Shown here one piece after another: positions 58,830-64,000 of a stretch of 64,000 nucleotides of DNA. The position numbers and the translations under genes are program-made. How positions within the stretch are numbered: the stretch's first letter is position 1; every line of letters begins with the position of its first letter. Below the pieces are notes generated by a model. It saw nothing but the letters and a program-made list of their open reading frames with translations. It had not been told where the DNA came from and did no database searches. The stretch covers positions 1 to 64,000 of the forward strand of contig NZ_JAMYJR010000029.1 of NCBI RefSeq assembly GCF_024137025.1, read 5' to 3'. The stretch comes from Paractinoplanes aksuensis (GTDB taxonomy: Bacteria > Actinomycetota > Actinomycetes > Mycobacteriales > Micromonosporaceae).

Positions 58830-60437
58830 ATGACCGAGGGGATCGCGCTCGACCTGGCGGCGGCGCAGGCCGACCCCGACGGGTTCGCGGCGCTGGCCGA
58901 GCGGGCCGGGGGCACGGTGTTCCTGCACGAGAGCGACGACGGTGGCCTCGACCCGTGGACGACCGCGGTCTGGCTGGCCGGTCGCACGCAGGGGGTGCGG
59001 ATAGGTCTGCCCGGAACCGTGAGCGCGGCCTCGGCCCAGATGCGCGAGAAGTCGTACGAAAGCTTGGAGATTTTGGCTGGTCCGCGGCTCGCCGCGGCGA
59101 TTCAACGGCGCGACGGCATCGACTACGACGGCATTCCGGCCTCGCTCGCCGACGGGGCGGTCGCGCCGGGCGATCCGCGCTACCGCGGCCGCAAGTCGAC
59201 CTACATGCGCGGGGGCTCGCCGGGGCTCGTGCTGCGGCCGCGGACGGTGGCCGAGGTGGCCGACGCGCTGGCCTTCGCGAGCCGCCATCAGCATCTGCCG
59301 CTCGGGCTGCGCAGCGGTGGCCACGGCATCAGCGGACGGTCGACCAACGACGGCGGGCTGGTCATCGACGTCGGCCTGATGAACGACGTCCAGGTGCTCG
59401 ACGAGCCGCGCCGGCTGGTCCGGGTCGGGCCCGGCGCCACGTGGAAGCAGGTGGCGGCCGTGCTCGACAAGTACGACTGGGCGATCGGCTCGGGCGACTA
59501 CGGCGGGGTCGGCGTGGGCGGGCTGGCCACGGCGGGCGGCATCGGCTTCATGTCGCGCGAACACGGTCTGACGATCGACCAGCTGCGCGCGGTAGAGCTG
59601 GTGCTGGCCGACGGCACCGCGGTGCGGGCGAGCGCGGACGAGAATCAAGAGCTCTTCTGGGCCGTACGCGGGGCCGGTGCGAACTTCGGCGTGGCCACCG
59701 CCTTCGAGTTCGAGGCGGCGCCCGTCCACGAGGTCGGCTGGGCCCAGCTGGCGCTGGTCAGCCCCGACCTCGAGCAGACGCTGGTGCAGTTCGGCGAGGT
59801 CGCCCGCACCGCGCCGCGCGACACGACGGTCTTCTTCCTCACCGGCCCGCCGCGGCAGGGCCAGTCGGTCGTCCAGCTCTACGGCATGGTCGACTCGGGC
59901 GACCCCGACACGGTCGTCGAGCGGCTCACCCCGTTCGCCTCGACCGGTCTGCTCGCCCAGCAGCAGGTGGTCATCACCCGCTACGCCGACGTGATGGGCC
60001 AGGCCGCCGACGTCGGGCCGGGCGGTCACCACGGTCAGGGTGAGCCGGTCGCGCGCTCGGCCTTCCTGCCCCGGCTGACCCCCGAGTTCGCCCGCGACGT
60101 CGTCGAGCTGCTCGCATCGGGGCAGGTCTTCTTCTTCCAGTTGCGGCACATGGGCGGCGCGATCGCCGACACCCCGTCCGACGCGACGGCGTTCGCCCAC
60201 CGCACTCCCGAGTTCTCGGTGACGGCCATGGGCAGCTCCGGCGCGGTCGACGAGGCCTGGGACCGGCTGGCCCACCACTTCGACGGCCTCTATCTCAGCT
60301 TTGACACACGAACCGATCGTCAGACAGACGCGTTCCCGCCCGCTACCTTGGCCCGGCTGCGCACGCTGAAGCGCGAGCTCGACCCGGGCAACCTGTTCCG
60401 CGACAACTTCAACATCGATCCCGAGGTGCAGAAATGA
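58830..60437 (+). CDS. BBE-type FAD-linked oxidase with N-terminal luciferase-like segment
   Basis: A 535-aa flavoprotein. Residues about 110-535 are a berberine-bridge-enzyme-like oxidase: an FAD-binding PCMH domain with LRSGGHGISGRSTNDGGLV (flavin His), GGLATAGGIGFMSREHGL and the C-terminal NLFRDNFNI. Residues about 15-95 do not belong to that fold and instead resemble the start of luciferase-like monooxygenases (GGLDPWTTAVWLAGRTQGVR, then SLEILAGPRLAAAI). The ATG has GGAGG upstream. It overlaps the intact luciferase-like gene by 4 bp and is divergent from the MarR gene. Confidence 0.88.
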   Translation: MTEGIALDLAAAQADPDGFAALAERAGGTVFLHESDDGGLDPWTTAVWLAGRTQGVRIGLPGTVSAASAQMREKSYESLEILAGPRLAAAIQRRDGIDYDGIPASLADGAVAPGDPRYRGRKSTYMRGGSPGLVLRPRTVAEVADALAFASRHQHLPLGLRSGGHGISGRSTNDGGLVIDVGLMNDVQVLDEPRRLVRVGPGATWKQVAAVLDKYDWAIGSGDYGGVGVGGLATAGGIGFMSREHGLTIDQLRAVELVLADGTAVRASADENQELFWAVRGAGANFGVATAFEFEAAPVHEVGWAQLALVSPDLEQTLVQFGEVARTAPRDTTVFFLTGPPRQGQSVVQLYGMVDSGDPDTVVERLTPFASTGLLAQQQVVITRYADVMGQAADVGPGGHHGQGEPVARSAFLPRLTPEFARDVVELLASGQVFFFQLRHMGGAIADTPSDATAFAHRTPEFSVTAMGSSGAVDEAWDRLAHHFDGLYLSFDTRTDRQTDAFPPATLARLRTLKRELDPGNLFRDNFNIDPEVQK

Positions 60438-61297
60438 CCGACTACGGGCACAACCTGCTTTTCGGTACGTTCGTCACCCCCAACGGGCCCCAGGCCGTGG
60501 ACCTGGCGGTGACCGCCGACCGGGCCGGCCTCGACCTGGTGACGTTCCAGGACCACCCGTACCAGCCCGCCTTCGTCGACACGTGGACGCTGATGGCCTA
60601 CGTGGCGGCCAGGACCGAGCGCATCCGGATCACCGGCAACGTGCTCAACCTGCCGCTGCGCCCGCCGGCCGTGCTGGCCCGGGCCGCGGCCTCGCTCGAC
60701 ATCCTCAGCGGCGGCCGGATCGAGCTGGGCCTGGGCTCCGGCGCTTTCCCCGACGGCGTGGCCGCGATGGGCGGCCGCCGCCTGACCCCCGGCCAGAGCA
60801 TCGACGCGCTGTCCGAGGCGATCCCGATCATCCGCGACCTGTGGAACACCGACACCCGCGAGCGGGTCAACCACCAGGGCCGGTACTACCAGGTCGTCGG
60901 CGCGAAGCGCGGCCCGCGCCCGGCCCACGACATCGGCATCTGGATCGGCGCCTACAAGCCGAAAATGCTGGCCCTCACCGGCCGCCTCGGCGACGGCTGG
61001 CTCCCGTCGATGGACTATCTGCCCAAGGGCGCCGACTCGCTTCCGGAGATGAATGCCCGCATCGACGAGGGCGCTGAGTCGGCCGGTCGCGCCCCCGCCG
61101 ACATCCGCCGCCTGCTCAACTTCATGCGCCTCGACGGCGGCCCGGCCCAATTGGCCGAACAGTTCGCCGACCTGGCCCTCAACCACGGCATCAGCGGCTT
61201 CATCCTGGGCGGCGACGACCACGAACTGGCCGAGGTGCTGGCGGCCGAGGTCGCCCCGGCCACCCGCGAACTGGTCGAACGCGAACGCAGTCACTGA
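60434..61297 (+). CDS. LLM-class oxidoreductase (F420- or FMN-dependent)
   Basis: A 287-aa luciferase-like monooxygenase-fold enzyme. Conserved parts are VTFQDHPYQPAFVDTWTLMA, RTERIRITGNVLNLPLRPPA and ASLDILSGGRIELGLGSGAF. The DxHPYQP stretch resembles F420-dependent reductases of actinobacteria. The cofactor cannot be fixed from sequence alone. Translation is coupled to the preceding FAD oxidase (ATGA), so the two probably act in one redox step on the same compound. Confidence 0.9.
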   Translation: MTDYGHNLLFGTFVTPNGPQAVDLAVTADRAGLDLVTFQDHPYQPAFVDTWTLMAYVAARTERIRITGNVLNLPLRPPAVLARAAASLDILSGGRIELGLGSGAFPDGVAAMGGRRLTPGQSIDALSEAIPIIRDLWNTDTRERVNHQGRYYQVVGAKRGPRPAHDIGIWIGAYKPKMLALTGRLGDGWLPSMDYLPKGADSLPEMNARIDEGAESAGRAPADIRRLLNFMRLDGGPAQLAEQFADLALNHGISGFILGGDDHELAEVLAAEVAPATRELVERERSH

Positions 61298-61436
61298 CGG
61301 GCGTCAGGTCTGCACGCCGAGCAGGGCGTTCGCCCCGAACGCCTGGCCAACCTGGGGCGCGCTCAGCACACCGTTCGGTACGTCCATCGGCCGACAACCC
61401 GGGTCGAACCGGCGGCCCGGCCCTGAAGCTGATCGC

Positions 61437-61789
61437 TCACCAGGCGGGGCCGCGGGCCAGCCGGATCGGGCCGGCCGCGGTGGCTATGTCGACGTCGACG
61501 CCCTGTTGACGGACCACGATGGTGCCGGACCGGGCCAGCTCGGCGGCGACCTCGCGAGCGGTGTCCATCAGGTCGCGCCAGCCGTCGCCGCCGGTGGCGC
61601 GGGCGGCGTCACTCGGGCAGATCGTGGAGTCGGGGCGGCGATGCCATAGCAACGACCGCATTGCTGCAGCCAAACGCTCCCGAGGGTCACCCTCGGTTCC
61701 CAGGGCCAACTCCGCGTCCCGTACGCGGTCCGGGTCGGCCTGCGCTGCCGTCAGCTCGCTCTCCAGCTCGCGTCGCAGGGCGTCCGGCT

Positions 61790-61793
<4 letters not shown>
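61437..61793 (-). CDS. DUF3253 family protein
   Basis: A 118-aa protein. The block MRSLLWHRRPDSTICPSDAA followed by RATGGDGWRDLMDTAREVA is the DUF3253 core, probably a winged-helix-like nucleic-acid-binding fold. The start is the GTG at 61793, which overlaps the methyltransferase stop codon (GTGA). A longer frame upstream would read the hexanucleotide repeat as Asp-Ser repeats and is less likely. Confidence 0.75.
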
Positions 61794-62569
<776 letters not shown>

Positions 62570-62592
62570 CCCGGCCACTCTAATCTGCACGG

Positions 62593-63153
62593 ATGACCCA
62601 GCCGATTTTGCGTACGGAACGGCTTGTGATGGTTCCTCTGGCCGACCGGCATCTGGAGCTTGAGGTCGCGCTCGACGCCGACGCCGAAGTGCTGCGCTAT
62701 CTCTGGGGCCGGGCCCGCTCCCGCGACGAGGTCGTGGAAAGCCATGCGGAACGGATCGCGCTGGCCCGCCCGGTCGACGGCCTCGGTTACTGGATGGCTT
62801 TCCGGGAAACCGAATCCGACGACAATTTTGTCGGGTTGATGATGCTGCCGCCGGCCCACGACCACGACCCGCCCGTCGCTGAGCTCGGCTACCGCGTGGC
62901 CCGGCGCTGGTGGCGGCAGGGATTCGCGAGCGAGGCGTCTCGAGCCCTGCTGCGGCACGCTTTCGACACTGTGGGGCTGAACCGGGTGATCGCCCAGACC
63001 ATGGCCGTCAACGCCGGGTCGCGCGGCGTGATGAAAGCCGTCGGCCTGCGTTACGTACGCACGTTCTTCCCGACCTGGGACGACCCGCTGCCCGATTCGG
63101 ACCAGGGCGAAGTCGAGTACGAGATGACTCGCGAGATGTGGAGTGTCGGATAG
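62593..63153 (+). CDS. GNAT acetyltransferase, RimJ/RimL type
   Basis: A 186-aa N-acetyltransferase. It begins with LRTERLVMVPLADRHLE, the RimJ-like start. The acetyl-CoA loop is RVARRWWRQGFASEASRALL (pattern Q/R-x-x-G-x-A). GLNRVIAQTMAVNAGSRGVM and AVGLRYVRTF complete the fold. It may acetylate a protein N-terminus or a small amine. It is divergent from the methyltransferase gene. Confidence 0.92.
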   Translation: MTQPILRTERLVMVPLADRHLELEVALDADAEVLRYLWGRARSRDEVVESHAERIALARPVDGLGYWMAFRETESDDNFVGLMMLPPAHDHDPPVAELGYRVARRWWRQGFASEASRALLRHAFDTVGLNRVIAQTMAVNAGSRGVMKAVGLRYVRTFFPTWDDPLPDSDQGEVEYEMTREMWSVG

Positions 63154-63225
63154 TGCCGTCCCCGTTCGTGGAGAGGGTGGAGGGCGGCTGACCAGTCGCC
63201 CGCGACTACTCCGGAAGGAACCGAA

Positions 63226-63804
63226 ATGACTGCCGAATACACCTGGGACGTCTTCTCGACCCTCGACGGCTACGGCTCGTTCGTCGAAGGGGCCGACTGG
63301 GGTGGCTACTGGAGCAAGCAGGGCCCCGAACTGCTCGCGCGCCGGTCCGCCACTTTCGACACCGAGCAGCGCATGGTCTACGGCGCGACGACGTTCCGCG
63401 AGATGGCCGAGATCATGTCCTCCGGCATCGACCCGAACGCGCTCGACGAGTGGAACCTGCGCACGATGCGCTCCCCGGCCACTGTCATCTCGTCGACCCT
63501 GACCGACACGCTGGGCTGGCCCGACGCGACCATCGCGAGCGGCGACGCCGTCGACATCGTCCAGCGCCTCAAGCAGGAGTCGGACGTGCCGCTACGCTCC
63601 CAGGCCAGCCTCTCGCTGAACTGGGCCCTGATGACGGCCGGCCTGGTCGACCGCCTGCAGGTGACCGTCTTCCCGGTCGTCTCCGGCAAAACCGGCACCA
63701 GCCCCATCCTCGGCGGCGCCGGCGACTTCGACCTGGAACTGCTCGAGAGCCGCACGCTCGACGGCCACACCCTGGAACTGACCTACCGCCCCACCCCTCG
63801 GTAG
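63226..63804 (+). CDS. Dihydrofolate reductase-fold protein (RibD C-terminal family)
   Basis: A 192-aa NADPH-dependent reductase-fold protein. It starts behind GGAAGGAA. Features are FSTLDGYGSF near the N-terminus, RMVYGATTFREM, SQASLSLNWALMTAGLVDRL and VFPVVSGKTG, all typical of the RibD-C/DHFR-like group common in actinobacteria. Most members have no proven substrate. It stands alone after the GNAT gene, with 72 bp between them. Confidence 0.9.
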   Translation: MTAEYTWDVFSTLDGYGSFVEGADWGGYWSKQGPELLARRSATFDTEQRMVYGATTFREMAEIMSSGIDPNALDEWNLRTMRSPATVISSTLTDTLGWPDATIASGDAVDIVQRLKQESDVPLRSQASLSLNWALMTAGLVDRLQVTVFPVVSGKTGTSPILGGAGDFDLELLESRTLDGHTLELTYRPTPR

Positions 63805-63809
63805 GACCG

Positions 63810-63995
63810 TCATACAAACCCGAAACCGCCACTCCGGCGTACGAGGTCAACGGCCTCCCACAACGCAGCGCCGGCCGCCGTAGCCGCGGCCGTCGCCGTG
63901 AGGAGCGTCGGCCAGGGCCGCCACAGCCGCAGCTCCGTGGCCACCCACGCCAGCACCAGCAGCGGCAGCACGACCCGAACCATGTCGGCCACCAC
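63810..63995 (-). CDS. Small membrane protein, possibly cut by the window edge
   Basis: At least 61 residues with two hydrophobic helices (about 6-20 and 29-48). It begins at a GTG (63995) or ATG (63983), but the frame is open to the window end, so the true start may lie outside. No family is recognised. Confidence 0.4.
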   Translation of the reverse strand: MVADMVRVVLPLLVLAWVATELRLWRPWPTLLTATAAATAAGAALWEAVDLVRRSGGFGFV

Positions 63996-64000
63996 GGCGC

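Overview
The window is very GC-rich DNA with GTG and TTG starts, frequent 4-base ATGA/GTGA gene overlaps, probable leaderless promoters, a SigE-family sigma factor, an SAM-methyltransferase of the actinobacterial type that begins with a conserved WLGGKDHFAADR block, an F420-type luciferase-like oxidoreductase and many Tat or lipobox exported proteins. All of this fits a soil actinomycete. Micromonosporaceae (Actinoplanes-like) is my best guess, but it is inferred from gene style and not proven. I see no rRNA, tRNA, intact insertion sequence or phage gene, so this is ordinary chromosome with accessory metabolism.

Layout. 0-4.5 kb: a MerR regulator, a serine beta-lactamase-like hydrolase and small exported or membrane proteins. 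4.5-11.3 kb: a sugar-uptake and hydrolysis locus, with a ROK repressor divergent from a three-gene LplABC-type oligosaccharide ABC importer and a GH42 beta-galactosidase. 11.6-13.3 kb: a sigma factor and membrane-protein operon whose gene junction has been tandemly duplicated. 13.4-22.8 kb: two oxidoreductases, an exported GH99-like glycosidase with two F5/8-C domains, a CBS-BON protein, lycopene cyclase, an SDR, a membrane protein and a CHASE-GGDEF diguanylate cyclase. 22.9-26.1 kb: an osmoprotectant (OpuC-type) ABC importer. 26.2-37.6 kb: an amino-acid or organic-acid catabolic island with two MIO-family ammonia-lyase homologues (both with altered MIO triads), an ornithine-cyclodeaminase-like protein, a cysteine-dioxygenase-like cupin, an amidohydrolase, a TPP enzyme and a kynurenine-formamidase-like cyclase, under LacI and RpiR regulators. 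37.6-44.6 kb: a flavodoxin-like reductase, then a MacAB-like exporter with adaptor and lipoprotein next to a divergent two-component system whose kinase gene runs into rpmE2 (L31 type B). 44.6-52.5 kb: oxidoreductase, GlxA-type regulator, cupin, an array of near-palindromes, an MFS transporter, SDR, aquaporin, methyltransferase and a small RelA-like synthetase. 52.6-64 kb: a secreted M36 metalloprotease, a frameshifted SDR, a Ser/Thr kinase with an extracellular CBM2 domain, a MarR-controlled FAD oxidase/luciferase-like pair, DUF3253 plus methyltransferase, GNAT and a DHFR-like reductase.

The observation I find most interesting cuts across loci. Gene-gene junctions with overlapping stop/start codons have expanded into tandem repeats at two places (9461-9590 and 12137-12325), and a hexanucleotide tract abuts a third (61795-61840). 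At the first two sites the repeats create mini-ORFs that keep the overlapping stop/start chain, so ribosomes could be handed from gene to gene through them. Other notable items are the kinase-CBM2 fusion with 11-residue repeats, the non-canonical MIO proteins, a half luciferase-like domain fused to a BBE-type oxidase, and a periodic five-palindrome array at 47.7 kb.
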